The notes below the pieces were generated by a model that saw only the letters and a program-made list of their open reading frames with translations, was not told the origin of the DNA and ran no database searches. A program made the translations under genes and the position numbers. 64,000 nt of DNA from Tribonema minus (taxonomy: Eukaryota > Sar > Xanthophyceae > Tribonematales > Tribonemataceae). Location of the stretch: contig JAFCMP010000526.1 of assembly GCA_017506865.1 (NCBI GenBank), positions 186,001 to 250,000 on the forward strand, given 5' to 3'. Of this stretch, positions 1 through 12,325 are shown piece by piece; position 1 is the first letter of the stretch; every line of letters begins with the position of its first letter.

Positions 1-240
1 GTAGCGCGAGTCCGCAGGCGGTGCATTGCCAAACGCGCATCTAGACGAGCAGACATCACCAGAAATGACGCTTTCAGTTACAGCTGATCGCCTTGCGCAG
101 AGCGCAGCTCTCCTCTGCACCCCCCCCCCCCCCCTCTGTCGGATGAGCACGACCTGATCATAGTGATACAACGCATCTCGGTACCTGTACGACATCAGTG
201 TCCGACATCAGTGTTGTACAGGGTACCCGAGATGCCATTT
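1..240. other. Left-edge non-coding stretch
   Basis: I see no gene here. The stretch holds a run of about 15 C at 120-135 and a short duplication of a 'gacatcagtgt' motif near 190-215. The right side abuts a SINE copy. Confidence 0.5.
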
Positions 241-380
241 GGCGGCGGCGGCGCTTGAGTGGTTGTCGTTGAGACACTTTCAGACTGTCACACGACGTAG
301 ATTCCGTACAGCAAGCTTCAAGTTAGATGCCATTCATCTGGGCTTTTTCGCGCCCTGAGCGAGAATTAATGAAAAGTACA
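241..380 (+). repeat. SINE family 1, copy A (5'-truncated)
   Basis: This copy matches 15436-15575 (+) and 25751-25945 (-) over its whole length. It starts in a GGC-rich stretch and includes 'gagtggttgtcgttgagac' and 'ctttcagactgtcacacgac'. It ends in the tail hairpin 'gggctttttcgcgccc' followed by AATTAAT and an A-rich end. It lacks the tRNA-like head of the copy at 25751-26060, so it looks 5'-truncated, as reverse-transcribed copies often are. Confidence 0.75.
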
Positions 381-390
381 GGGGATTGAG

Positions 391-693
391 ATGCCTTGCA
401 TCGACAACACCTGGGCGCACACTTTTGGGCTTGCCAGGCCTGAGGTTTTGCGGGCTCTCAGGCGCGCCGTTGAGGACTTCGGCGATCCCGACCACCACGC
501 GGATGAGCCGGTGGCGCCATTACCATCCTTGACTGCGGCGCGAAGCATCCTAAGCCACCGCCAAGCATCACGCCAGCAGCATGCTGTCGCTGCTTGTGAT
601 GTTGCGATCTTCGCGCGCCTCATGGTGTATGCGGAGCACTTGGGTATAAAGACAACACGCGCTGCCAGGCTTGCACAGCACAGCGTGTTCTGA
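391..693 (+). CDS. Weak hypothetical 100-aa ORF
   Basis: An ATG-started open frame of 100 aa begins just downstream of the SINE tail. I do not recognise it. It has no domain, signal peptide or membrane segment, and an equally long frame lies on the opposite strand (366-716), so this may be chance openness of GC-rich DNA. The only point in its favour is that the frame is not low-complexity. No splice partner is evident. Confidence 0.15.
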   Translation: MPCIDNTWAHTFGLARPEVLRALRRAVEDFGDPDHHADEPVAPLPSLTAARSILSHRQASRQQHAVAACDVAIFARLMVYAEHLGIKTTRAARLAQHSVF

Positions 694-1468
694 TAAAGTT
701 TACTCGGTTGGATCAATTGCGCGATTAGGCAGGGTCTCCTGGCAACGACCTATGGTTAACGATGGTAAGAAGAAGTTGTAAGCTTGTATTTATTCATTTA
801 TAAGAAAGAGCTGAGAGCCTCACGTACTTCTGGTGTTGTTGAACTTGCATGCGGCTCGCTCACCCGTTCATGGAGGCGCCTGCAACAGCTCGCCCGGTGT
901 CAGCCCTGCATGGCGCTTTGTGAGCGGTGTCACCCATAGATCGTTCACAGCAATACAACAAAGTGCGCGAAGCTCTGGATCCTGCTTCTTACCCATTGCC
1001 AACTAAAAATTACTTGCATGCAATTTTGTCTCAAAGCCGAAAACGATGAGTTTCGGCACAAGGCATTGCCTGGGTCAATGAGCTTCGACAAATCGGATGG
1101 CAAGGGACTATACGAATTGCAGAACTGCGCCAGGTGTGCAAAATCATGCTGTGTTTACGGTAAACTTTACCGCGTACTTCCGTCTTTCCGACAGTTGCAG
1201 TTGAAGTTTGCACCTTTTCGAGGTTGCGCAGCAGCTCTCTCCCTGCACAACACAGGGTAGTTCCAACAGCGTTGGAAGCATAGGCAAAGCTTTCAGCACT
1301 CACAAGGCAGAGTTGTTGTGTGCTGACAGCCAAAAGTGGCGCCACACTCCCCAAGCACCAAGGCGAAACCTTCTGGATCCGCAACTAGGCTGCAGCAGCA
1401 CAGCCGCAGCAGCAGCAGCAAGCAGCGAGAAGCAGCAGGACCCGTTCATTTTCCGTTCCTTCGCGCCG
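694..1468. other. Intergenic, upstream of MYND gene
   Basis: No convincing coding exon is seen. The open frame of the MYND gene extends upstream to about 1208 but has no ATG before 1469. The stretch 1390-1437 is a CAG/AGC-rich leader just before the start codon. Confidence 0.4.
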
Positions 1469-2352
1469 ATGTCACGTGTCTGTGCCAGCTGCAGCACCGA
1501 GGGCGCCCAGGGTACCCTCCAGCGCTGCGGGCGCTGCAAGCAGGCGCTCTACTGCGATCGCACGTGCCAGAAGGCGCATTGGGCGGACCACAAGAAAGCC
1601 TGTCTCGCCCGGGGCCTGGACGGAAAGCCGCCACGTCGCGACATCACCTTCACCATCGGCGAGGGCGAGGACGAGAGGCACTACATATCGCTCGAGAGCC
1701 CCGACGAAGCCCTGGCCGAGATGCACGACGCAGACGAGGTCGTGATCGCCGAGAAGCACATTGTGGTGGAGCTCACCTATCCGCTGAGCGGCACGTTTAG
1801 GTTCAAGCTGCACGCTGACACTGCTGCCGGCTTCACGCGCCGCGGCCTCGTCAAGCGCATCTCCGACACCTACCACCAGGTCTGTGTTGCGGTGCCTGCA
1901 GTCTGCTCTGCTGAAACAATTGGTGCAGTCTGCTCTGCTGGAACGATTGGCAGGTCTCCTCAGTAAAATGAAGGGTTCTCCTCAGCATGCTCTCATGGCC
2001 CAAGAGCTGCTGTTATGGCAGAGACAGGTATCATCGTTGTTAGTTGGTTGCTGGTGCAGCGATATCAACCACAGGCCAAGGTCTCGCCTGCCAGTTGTTG
2101 TTGCTGCGCGTGCTTGTCTCGACTTTTACCCAATCCTCACCAGAAAACTGCACAATATCCTCCTTCACTGCGACAGTCTACAGGGACGAGGAGCGCACCC
2201 AGAGCAGGTCGCCGCCCTGTTCGGGCTTCCTGATCAACCGCGGCTTTTCAGACGGCAAGTATGGAATCTGGGGCCACGTGCTCGGCGACCTGGTGCTGCA
2301 CACGGTGAGCCGCGACAAGGACGGCACCTACGGCCTCGGCATCGACTCGTGA
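1469..2352 (+). CDS. MYND zinc-finger protein
   Basis: Exon 1 (1469-1879) starts at ATG and immediately encodes a MYND zinc finger: CASC at residues 4-7, then a C-x2-C pair, YC-x3-C and a final H-x3-C, ending near residue 43. MYND fingers bind two zinc ions and mediate protein-protein contacts. A charged region follows up to TYHQ at the exon end. The last exon (about 2177-2352) encodes a conserved-looking end with NRGFSDGKYGIWGH and ends GIDS-stop. Exon 1 ends in phase 0, but the acceptor at 2176 needs one carried base. A 25-nt exon at 1929-1953 would restore phase (203 aa), but I am not sure it is real. The start is the first in-frame ATG. No SET domain is visible, so this is not a SMYD methyltransferase. 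Confidence 0.75.
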
Positions 2353-3600
2353 GCTCTTGCGCGCATGGTTTCTCCCTGCCCCCCCCCCCCCTCCCCCTTC
2401 TCCCTAGCTCCCTTTAGAGGGCAAGGGGAGAGCCCAGATACCAAGAAAAGGGGGGGGCCTAGGAGACAAGCTTGCATAGCAGTGATTCCCCCTTGCTCCC
2501 TTTAGAGAGCAAGGGGCGAGCCCAGATGACAAGAAAAAGGGGGGCCCAGGGGACAATTGCGCATTTCGCTGGCCAGCACCGTTTTCAACGGGCCCTCGGC
2601 GCGTGTGTGCAGCCATGAGGGCATTGTATGTGTGCGCGTCCGAGTTGCAGCCAAAGGGCTGCAGCCATGGCGTGTATCGGGAGTTTCATGTGGATGGAGT
2701 TTTTTTGGAGCCAAACATGCTGGCACGTCAGAATCATTGGCTTGCGCAGAACTGCAGCTCTTGCAGTTTTCACCGCGGGCTCGTGAGCATGGCACCCGAT
2801 GGTGCCTTGGCAAGCCGGCCATGCATGTTCAACCAGTGGCACATAGCTACGAAAGGGAGAAACAAATACCCTCCCACGCCACGCCTATGCTTTGATCGGT
2901 CAACTATCCAGCTACGAAAAGGAGAAAAAGTACCCACTCACGCCTATGCTTTGATGGAGAGAAGAGGTGCACGAAAATGGCGGATGGGAAGGGGGGGGGG
3001 GGTGCAGTCCGCTACAGGGGTTCACGCATGGGGTTCGGACCAGAGAGCGGCAGGAGTTTAGGGTTAGGGTTAGCCCAGCCCCGTCCTCCCCCTCTCTGTT
3101 GATGCATGGGACCAGAACGCGTGTCAAACTGCCGTTTACTGAAAACAAGAAGCCGAAACGATGCCAATACACTGGCAGTACCATGTGTGTGACAGCATCC
3201 GATTTTGTCTGCATGTGTGTCTGTTCTCGGCTTGGATGGTCTGTGTACACTGGCACCGCCCAAGCATGGGAAGTAAGTTACGCTGGAAACGCGAACTTTG
3301 CCACATGGTGAGATCGAGACAAATGTATGTCCAGTACCAACCATTGAGTATGCAAGCACGTGGCGCACATGGACAATGAAGTCGCTGCGCCTGCGAGATA
3401 TATCGCTGATGTGCATCTCATTGTGCACACAAGTTTAACGCAGGGCCTTGCATATGTGATGTCATAGTTATAAGTGTGCCACTTTCGTGCTTTAATGTTG
3501 ATGGCGCAATGCAAACGGGCACGAGAGATGAAAATCACAATGTTCTGGAAGACATGCAATTGCAGAGAAATAGGAGGCAGTAACGCAGAGACGCACACAC
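2353..3600. other. Convergent intergenic region with duplicated block and telomeric repeats
   Basis: This lies between the convergent MYND and ITPA genes. A block of about 95 bp is duplicated in tandem (about 2400-2465 and 2485-2555; shared 'gctccctttagag' and 'gagcccagat'). A short interstitial telomeric run (TTAGGG units, 3057-3074) and several C or G homopolymers are present. No coding exon is supported. Confidence 0.5.
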
Positions 3601-6600
3601 TCAACACCGCGCCTGCTGCTGTATTAGCGCGTCGAGATTCTCCTTCAGATACGCGGCGAACTTCGCCAACGCGTCCGATCGGTGCGAGATCTTGTTCTTC
3701 TCCTCCTGCGGCATGCTCGCAAAGGACAGATCATACCCCCGCGGTATAAAGATGGCGTCCCACCCGAACCCCCCCGCACCGCAAGGGCTCGTGATCGTGC
3801 CGTCTGTTCGTCCGACAAAGGTGACGGGTTCGCAGCCGGGACCGAGGCTGAAGGACATGCAGCACTGCGCGTAGGCGGTCTTGTCGCTGTAGGCCTTGAT
3901 CATGTTCCACAGCCCCTCGTTGCCACACGCCTTCAGGAAGAACTTGATGTACGGACCGGGCATTCCGTTGAGCGCGTTGAGGCACAACGAGGTGTCCTGC
4001 GTGAATGAATTTATAGTGAATTCATGTGAATTTGATGTGATTGAGCGCGTTTGGGCACAGCGAGGTTTCCTGCGCACATTCAGGTGAACTTATGTGAATC
4101 TAATGTGAATGAACACATTGAGGCACAGAGTGCGATTATTTCAACGTGAATTGACGTGAATGAGTGCGTGGAAAGCGGCGCATTTGCGATCGGTGAGCGT
4201 GCATGTCATCAAATTACACAGTAGGGGAAGGTGCTTGCAGGGATGGGAATGTCACCAGGGCTATTCAGCGAGGTGTCCTGCGTGGATGCCATGCGAACAT
4301 TTTTTCATGACCGTTCTGCATTGGTCCTGTTAGGGATGCGTGATGCAATTTGAGTTCTTTTTTTTTCAGGGCGTAGCATGAGCATTCAGCATGAGTCCTG
4401 TGAGGAATGCGCGGGAAGCGGCGCAGGCGTTGTGAGTGCGGCACAGGAGCATTCTGCATGTATGTCATCGACTCACACCGGAGAGATTGCACAGCACGAG
4501 CATTCAGCATGAATGTCATTGATTCATACAGGAGGGGAAGGTGCTTGCAGTGCTGGGTAGGACGAGCAAAGTGCATGAGGGCTACTGAGCGAGATGCATT
4601 TGCATGCTCTGGTGGTTGGTTATAGGTGCATGACAACTTGCACAATGGCTTTATTCACAGCGCACGCTCACAGTGCAATGCATGTGTCCATGAATGCTGT
4701 GGGGCATTGAAGCGAGCCACCTCCGCTGATCATGATTGGTGCATTGTAAGAGGGCAACAGCCAGAGTGCTCATGGGAGCAACTTTAGACTCCGCTAAATT
4801 CCCTGCATGTCAAGTGTCTGTTGTATGGCGGCGCTGCATGCTGCGACTGTACTGAGAAGCTGTCGCAAGCGTCCTTGAAAGAAGCACACATTCCAAGCAA
4901 TTGTCATGAGCAGAAGAGCAGTCTGGGCATGCAAGCGAGTAATGCTCTCAAAGAAACAGTGTTTATGTGAGGCTGTGACATGGGTTGCCAAAAAGTGAGC
5001 ATGCAGCTGCCGCTGCCGGCGTCCCTCGACGTAGGGGCAAGAACTTTGCTTCAGTCGAGCATGATTGTTCAAGGGGCAATTGTTAAATTGAAGTCATCCA
5101 AAATTTCATCAAATAGTAATGTGCTCTGCAGTATTCAACATGTCGACCATGAGGTTACTATAAAATATACCACTACAGACAGAGTGCAGCAGTGCGCAAT
5201 TGGTGTGCATCACCTAGCGAAGCAGGGTATTTCACAGCTCGTACTTCAACCACCAGAAATTCAACCGAGGTGTTGAACTTACCTCCACCATGGCAGGCCC
5301 ACCCACCTCGACAGCCGCCAGCTTGCATTTTTCTTGTGATATCTGTTCGGCACGCGGGCGCGAGCAGCATACAGAGGTGAATGGAACGTCCGAAAGTGAT
5401 GTACCTCAAGTATGGCATGCAGCATGTACATGCGACGTGCACAGCGCACATGATTACCATTGACGGCTGCCGTGGTAATTAGATAACTTCAAGCCGACAG
5501 CGCCAGTTGTGGTGGTCCGCAACGTGTATTGACATGTCTATGCGCTGGACACATGCAGCAAACTTCAACAGGTGATGCGCACGCACAAGTTCGTTGCACT
5601 GGAGTTCCCTGGGGAGGGCCCTTGCACTGACGTCGTTATTATGCGCTGGTGGCTTCGATGGGAAGCAGTGGCTCAAGCGCACCAGCGCCAACTGAATCTA
5701 TCCACAAGCATAAAAGTTAAGAAGAACTTTCATGCACATTTTAAGTAATCACTGTACATCTGAAGCGTCTGGTGCAACATCAGAAGCGTACGCAGTGAAG
5801 ACCGCGAAAACGAGTGAAACGTGAATCAAGATGTAGAGCATGAGCACTATATACATTATACATGCTAAGTTACAGCGCACATGGTTGCCATTGACGGATA
5901 CAGTGACCAGATAACTTCAAGTTGACACTGCCAGTTGTGATGTTGCAGAACAACCGCAAGGAGGAGTCAAACTTAAACATCGTGATGTTAAAGCAACTGA
6001 CCAAATGGGCGCTCAGCAAGCAGTGTGCAGCAGCTAGGGTTAGGGTTGCGACATCCTCACCAGCACAGGGTCACCTTGGATTTCAGGCAAGTCCAGATCC
6101 CTGCGCAGGTAGCAGGGCAGCGATGGCGAGCGGCGTGCATACATGAACACGTATGTCGCGCACTGCTACATGCGCACGTGCATCAACAGCTGCAGCGGTC
6201 AGCCGCCCAGGGGCGAGTGGAAGTTCAACACAAAGCTCAAGCTGCCCACTGGAAAGCAAACGGCGTGACTGATTTGGTGAAGCGACAAAGCACATGAACC
6301 GGGCTGCAGACGCATGGAGCAGCCATAGACTATCGCACAGCAGTTCTCCAACCCCGCGCACTGTTTGAACGGTGCGGGAGAGCTGAAGCGCATCTGCTTT
6401 TGTTGTCGAGCAGCGCATCAGTCTACTTTACGGTGATGTCTAAAAGCCTAATGCACCGCCTAGATGACTGTGAAAGTTGGCACTTGTACTGGTTCCTTTT
6501 TTTTCGAGGATGGTGACAACGCTAGCACTGGCACTGAGCCCTCGTCGCGTCGCCATCAGCGTTATGAGGATCACGGTGATGACGAAGGCACAGTGGGGGC

Positions 6601-7827
6601 GACGCAGACGTGTTTTGTAAGGGTCGCAGTGTTGGATATAGAAACCTTGATGCGATTCAGAGCGCCCGATACCAGCTACTGTGCAAGGTTCAAAGCTCCC
6701 TGTACCGGCTACTGCGCAAAGTTGCTTGTGATCGCTAACGGCGCAGAAATGCCCTCCAATCAAAGCTCAGTGCCAGCGCTCTGTTTGGCAGCAGGCTTTG
6801 AACCGAATGCTGGAGGTTGCAAAAATCGGCAGATTGGCTCCAGGGAGTCTAATTTCATAGCTTCTTGTCATCCAGGCAAATTTGAATTCAGATCAGTGCA
6901 TGATCTCTTTAAGTCATCAGCGCCCTGATCTACACAGATTTATGAAAATATGAGGGCCAGATACCTGTTATATGGTTGACATCACACAGGCGGAATCTGC
7001 ACACGTTTACGTAATTTGCGACCTCCATGTTCAGTTGTAGGAGGGTTAGCGGTACGGCCAGGGTCAGCTCACCTGTTAACGATTGTTAATGGTATGTGGT
7101 TTGCCTCGATAATCATGGATACCTGTCATGATGGTGCAGTAACACAACACCAGCAACAACATGGTGAGACATGCAGAAAGAGGCACGTCACCAGTGGCAG
7201 AACCCTCCAACACGGCGCCTCACAGCTTCAGCAACACTGCATGACATCACACAACTTGGTCAGACGAGTGAGCAGGCACCACCAGCAGTGCTCAGCACAC
7301 AGCACACCGCCAGACTCTTGCAGCCACCACTACCCTATTCAATACACGGTGGCTAGCAATCCATATTGAGACGCTTGCTGCTGTGTCACAACAACTGGAA
7401 AATCAGGCGCTGCAGGAGCCAGCGTGGTCGGTATGCAATGCACGTTTGCACGCCCGATGAGGGCACCAACATCCCAACACAGCAAGCACAGCAGCAACAC
7501 CACCGCCTCAGGTCCCGGATGACTGTGCGCCATTGTGCACAAGCCCTGCATCGCAACGTCACCCTCTCTCACCTCCTTGACCTTTACGGGATTTCCAGTG
7601 ACAAAAGTCAACTGGAAGTTTTTGCCCTCATCCGCAGAGTGCTTGTCGGCTGCATGCAGTGGCAGCGCCGACCCCACCGTGCCTGTTGCGGGTCTCCGTA
7701 GCTGCACACACCGTGCTTCAAAGCGCCTGACAGGCTGCAGCCAGTGGCTTTGACTGCCATGTTGGAATGCCTGGCTTTGGCTTGGCAATAGGACGCATGC
7801 ACAGGCCAAGGGCCACTGGACTCGCAT
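3601..7827 (-). CDS. ITPA: Inosine triphosphate pyrophosphatase (HAM1/ITPase)
   Basis: This enzyme hydrolyses ITP, dITP and XTP to monophosphates, cleaning the nucleotide pool. Five exons on the minus strand join in phase: 7827-7573, 7122-7073, 6100-6061, 5342-5283 and 3996-3601, giving 266 aa. Family signatures appear in order: TFVTGNPVKVKE (nucleotide-binding loop), NRDLDLPEIQGD, ISQEKCKLA, EDTSLCLNAL, GMPGPYIKFF, GFGWDAIFIP, and the C-terminal SHRSDAL. All splice sites are GT-AG. The conserved core starts near residue 73. The N-terminal extension begins with a hydrophobic stretch (PLACACVLLP) followed by SQAF, so it could be a targeting presequence, though this is inference. Intron 4 carries copies of the last exon's acceptor. 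Confidence 0.93.
3961..4290 (-). repeat. Exon-boundary array at ITPA last exon
   Basis: The acceptor region and first bases of ITPA exon 5 (genuine start 3996, plus-strand 'cacaacgaggtgtcctgcg') recur degenerately near 4060, 4125 and 4270, separated by GTGAATG-rich spacers. Confidence 0.7.
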
Positions 7828-8555
7828 GGCTCAGTTGCTGAGAAAGCAGATATATATCCTGCAAAGCTACCGCTGCTGCTACGCTTCAACGACCACCATC
7901 ACAGCCTGGATTTTGTGAGAGGATTGCACCAAAACTTAAAGTTAGGCTTGAAGTAGGCCACTTGAAGTTCCAACTGCAACTCACTTTGTTGGATATGTAT
8001 ACTGTATACTGTGACGGTGACGTGACCAGCATATTATCACAAGTGACCCCATTATGTACCTTGCCACCATAGTATGATGATGCATCACTAGCAGACTACA
8101 AAAGAGGCAGCATCAGACCAATAGAGTCAAGTGACTGTCAACATGCACATAAATTCAAAAAGAAGAAGCCACCGTAAGGCAGGATCATCATCATGTATAG
8201 GCGTCCCAATGTACATAGAAACACGTTGCCGACACTGGCACAACAACAGGCTCAAGCCTGCGCTTACTGCACGCGGCTGCTACCAACCAGCCTGCAGACT
8301 CAATGTGTGACTACTGCAAGCTGGTGCCGATACGGCATGCCACCTGCGGCACAGCCAGTGACACGTGCGGCCGTGACAGCGCGCCCGATGGCTGCATTGT
8401 GTCCGCATAGCAGCAGCAGCCTGAGCAGCCATTGCTTCCGCATAACAGCAGCAGCGGCAGCAGCAGCAGCACCAGCAGCAGCACCGAACATCAATTGGAA
8501 AATGCAGATGCCACAACGCTCAGCACGCGAGTCGACGCGGCAGCGCTCCGCCCCG
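7828..8555. other. Intergenic between ITPA and the 8556-11918 gene
   Basis: This is 728 bp between two minus-strand genes. It contains a GCA/GCAGCA trinucleotide tract (8410-8485). I see no coding exon. It should hold the ITPA promoter and the 3' end of the gene to its right. Confidence 0.4.
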
Positions 8556-11500
8556 TCACACGCCCTCCACCGTCAGGTGGCTCCTGTCCCAGAAGAGCTT
8601 GGTGTGGTGAATGGGGCCGAACTCGGGCGACTTGTACTTGTGCGACCAGGCGCCATCGCCAATGTCCTGAGCCATGGTGCGGAAGCCGCCCATGCGGCGC
8701 TCGCGGTTGATGTCGGGCGTGTAGAACCTGTCGCGGCTGTGCTTGGGGTCGAACTTGGTGACCTGAGGGCGAGGGGGGCGCGATAAACGCAGATGGGGGG
8801 GGGGGGGGGGCATGTCAGAATGACAACAGCACTGGGCACAACCAGCAGCACTTCCTGGTGCCCATTCTGTATGGAACCTGTGCTTTCGCTGCAGAGCTAG
8901 CTAACTGCTGCCACTGTGATTTGAGCTTCTGCGCCCTGATTACACACAGCACACATCACACGGTACAGAGCTGCACAGCACACAATACACAGTACACAGC
9001 CGTACAGTACACACAGTGTGCACGCAGTGCACCCCCCACCTGCGTCCTCCCCACGTCGTACAGGTGGTCCGTCTCGGGCAGGCCCTCGCAGAACGTCCGC
9101 GTTGAGCGCTGCTTCTCCTCGGCGCGCCGTATGATCTCCGAGTCGCGCACCGGGTCGCAGAACTTGGCCATGATGGTCTGCTCCTTACGCAGCTGGTCGC
9201 GGTACTGCTCCGTGCGGATGGTCGCGGTGAACTCGCCGCGGCGGAACGCGTCCTTCGTACCGAACCCCTGCAGCAGGTGTTGAGGTTGGGTGCTGAGGTT
9301 GGGGATTGGGGTGAGGGTTTAAGTGGGTTTATAGTCAGGGTACGAGGGGATGTAAGTGTGCTCGGAGCGCGTCCTTGGTCCTGAACCCCTGCGGCAGGTG
9401 TTGAGGTTGGGCAGTTAGGGCTAGAGTTTATAGTGCGTTTATAGTTGGAGTACGAGGGAATGTAAGCGTGCTCGGAACGCGTCCTTCGTCCCGAACCCCT
9501 GCAGCAGGTGCTGAGGTTGGGCAGGTAGGGTTCGGGTTTAGGGTTCAGGGTACGAGGGGGCACAAACTTGCCCAGTTTTAGGGTTAGGGCACCGGTGGCT
9601 CACTGCTGCGTCTGAAACGCAGGCCATCAAACTTCGCCTTGGGAGCACAACGTGGGCAGTAGCGTGAGTATGAAGCCCACACGAGGCTCACACCTTTTTG
9701 GCGCACGCTGCTGGTGCATTGCGTTTGATGGTCACAGATGGCGCACTGGCTCTGTGCAAAGTGTATGAGCGCAGCGGCGTCCTCAAAGTTACCCAAAATG
9801 TCTGCAAGGTCTATGACCCATTCCGAAGCGTATCGGTGGCTGAGGTCTTGTGTGTGCCACACCTAACCCGACCCTACCCCTAATGCTAATCCTAAACCTT
9901 ACCCCTTGCCCTGACGCAACCCTGACCACCACCAAGTAGGGTAGTCGGCACTGGGCACTGCGTGTGTGGTGGAAATGAAGAGCCTCAGGTGTTGCCACCT
10001 GTGAGTGAGTGACAGCCGTGATACTCGTCCTGGGGCGGAAGGCTGCCCGTTCTTCGTGCTAGCTACATAATGGATGTGCAGTGCGATTCACTAGCAATCG
10101 GCCTCCACGGTGGTACTGTCACTGCACCCCCCCCATTCCACTGTGGCACTGTTATGGCACCCATTCCAGATGCACACCACCGCAAAGCGCGTACGCAACA
10201 GCGGTTCTGTCACGGCACCCCATTCCAATTGTACACCACCGCAAAGGGGATGCGCTCATCCGATTACGTTGCACGATTGTGCTGCACATGCAAGCGAGCT
10301 GCACACAACCAGTTCTGAAGTAGCTGGTTTGCATCGCTGCTGTCACACGACATTGCAGCCCCGTCAGACAGCAGTATGTGTCATCTGTACGGCGAACACT
10401 GGCCTGCTTTAATAGATGCACTGTCGGGCACCCACCTTCTTGCGGTCGGGCTGTGTCTTCGAGTACCTGCGCAGCAAACAATCAACAGGCATGCGGAGAG
10501 AAGCGCTATGTGTGATGCGCATAGCAATGGCTTGTGCGCCGAACCTCCACTCTCTCGTCGCAAGGTTGAAGACACGGTCGCCACTCAAGAAGCATCACCA
10601 TGGGCGCACTCGTCGCCGGCTACGGTACGGCGGAGCACTGACACAACGTTGATTTGCGCAACGCTGACCACGTGCTCAAACAGGCCAGGCATGATATGCG
10701 CAGTGGTCGTCCATCATACACAGATGTGCTGGCTATATGCAGGTTTGCTGCCTAGGCAGAGCTGCCAAGATGCCTACATCTGTGCATGTATGATTTGCGT
10801 TCGCGGCCTCACTCCCCCAAGCGACAGTGCACATGTGCCAGACTCAGGAGGCTCCAAGCGCGCTTGTTTGTTTCACTCCTCAACCAGCAAGCTGGTGAAC
10901 TGGCTGCGTGTATGCTGCCGTTCAGGGCATTGAAGCACAAGGTGAGCAGCGTCAGGGGCTATAGGGTGTCCGGCAATCGCTGCACCGCGCGCGCACGTGA
11001 GACAGTTCCTTGCACAGTTCTTGGACAGTTCCTTGCCCACCTCTCCATCTCCTGAAACGCGCAGCTCTTGTACTCCAATTTGCTGAAATTACCATTCTCC
11101 GCATTCACAGGCACCTGCACATCAGCCACGGCACAGGCAGTTTGATTGGTGTTGTGGTCCGGAGCGCGCAACGCAGCGATGAGTGCATGGTGGCGTCGGC
11201 GCAGTGCGGGGACGATGGAGCTTTGTACTTTTATTTATTTAGCTTCGCTAGGGGCGCAAAAAGCCCTCTCTTTGGATGTGCACTTAATGCAACACTCCTT
11301 CTCCGAAGAGAGACTCAAACGCAAACAGGCTTCCTCTTCAAACTACCACCAACACCCCAAAACCAAACCCTACTTAGGGTTGCCCAGCCGCGAGGTTTGT
11401 ACTTCTACTTTGTTTACCTCTGCTCGAGCAGCGAAAATCCTGTTGCAAAACGCAAGATATGCAACTCTTATGCCTGTGTTGAGCAACACTCACAGTGAGT

Positions 11501-11918
11501 GTGTGAACGCAGCTGAAAGCAAGCGCAACCAACGCTCACTGACCTCCAGGCCAAGTACAGATGAGCCTGCAGCACCTGCGCTGATGTGCGTCTACAGCGG
11601 CCATGTGGTGTTTGCTTTTAGGCTCTGTGCGGCGCTGGCTGACTAAGTCAGGCCCATAAGTCAACAACAGCACGTCAATCTCATGAAACCATGCAACGGT
11701 GCTCATTGTACCTTTGTGAGCATGTTGCGACGGGCCGGGCTCATTCACTGTACAGTAGATAGCAATGGGGCTTAGCGGCTGCTGGTACATACCTGCAAGA
11801 CTTTGAAGCCTTTGCCCTTCCAACGCCCAGGCAGAGTATCTTTTGTGCCACGGTATGGGTCTCCCACCGATATGTAGCCCTCAGCAATTTTGTCATTGAC
11901 TCGCTTCGTGGAGTACAT
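8556..11918 (-). CDS. Conserved protein of unknown function, possibly axonemal
   Basis: Five minus-strand exons join in exact phase with GT-AG sites: 11918-11793 (ATG), 11114-11041, 10466-10436 (31 nt), 9267-9040 and 8762-8556 (stop), giving 221 aa. The protein is hydrophilic, with no signal or membrane segment. It is rich in short motifs resembling microtubule inner or flagellar proteins: EGYISVGDPY near residue 13, LPGRWKGKGF, KKGFGTKDAFRRGEF, TIRTEQYRDQLRKE, FDPKHSRDRFYTP and SHKYKSPEFGP near the C-terminus. VGDPY plus LPG-x-K weakly recalls CFAP96/C4orf47, but I cannot assign the family. The exon 4 acceptor is tandemly copied in the upstream intron. The gene is divergent from the 12326 gene across 407 bp. 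Confidence 0.8.
9235..9560 (-). repeat. Exon-boundary array with telomere-like spacer
   Basis: The start of exon 4 with its acceptor (plus strand 'gaacgcgtccttcgtaccga' then 'acccctgcagcaggtg') is repeated three times at a spacing of about 115 bp (9245, 9367, 9477). The spacers are degenerate GGGTTTA/GGTTGAGG sequence resembling telomeric repeats. Confidence 0.8.
10100..10250. repeat. Short tandem repeat in intron
   Basis: Units of about 65 bp recur, carrying 'gcaccccattccaattgtac' or similar followed by 'caccaccgcaaag'. They lie inside an intron of the 8556-11918 gene. Confidence 0.55.
11219..11400 (-). repeat. SINE-like family 2, copy D
   Basis: About 180 bp is nearly identical to 25370-25553. 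Read on the minus strand, it runs through 'ggagaaggagtgttgcatt' and ends in a G-G-G-C hairpin, then an A-rich end 'aataaataaaagtaca'. This 3' tail matches that of SINE family 1, although the bodies differ. Confidence 0.75.
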
Positions 11919-12325
11919 GGCGCTGCTCCTGCGAAGTGCGTCCTGAGCCGACCACTTATTCTAATACGGTCGACGCGCAGTCGTCGAGCTTGCGCGATGA
12001 TTATAAGGGATCGGGAAAAATCTGACGTCTACTTCTCTGCCGGCTACTGGTGCTCGCGCCTCCACTGCGTTGCCAACTTCGGGATAAGTTTTCGTCCTGG
12101 GGGGTCGATGCGCTCTCTACGTTCCTCCGCGTCTTGTTCAAATGGCGCACGTCTGCTGCGCTACAAATGCTACAGTATGCGCAGCCAGAGATGTCGTCGC
12201 TCAGGGTGTCTCAAGTCGCTGTCAGCGTGTTCAGTGTTGGGCGTGGACAAAGCAAAAAAACGGTTACATTTGGAACGAAAGAGGGAAACATCTCCAGACG
12301 CACGCACAGCTACGGTAGCGACGCC
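11919..12325. promoter_or_regulatory. Divergent promoter region
   Basis: This is 407 bp between the start codons of two divergently oriented genes (minus start at 11918, plus start at 12326). It must hold both 5' regions. The plus-strand reading frame is open upstream of the ATG to about 12050 without an ATG in better context. I see no clear core promoter motif. Confidence 0.45.

Noticed and set aside
1208-1468. An N-terminal extension of the MYND protein
   Set aside because: The open frame there has no ATG (it begins TTG) and is CAG-rich leader-like. The ATG at 1469 is directly before the zinc finger.
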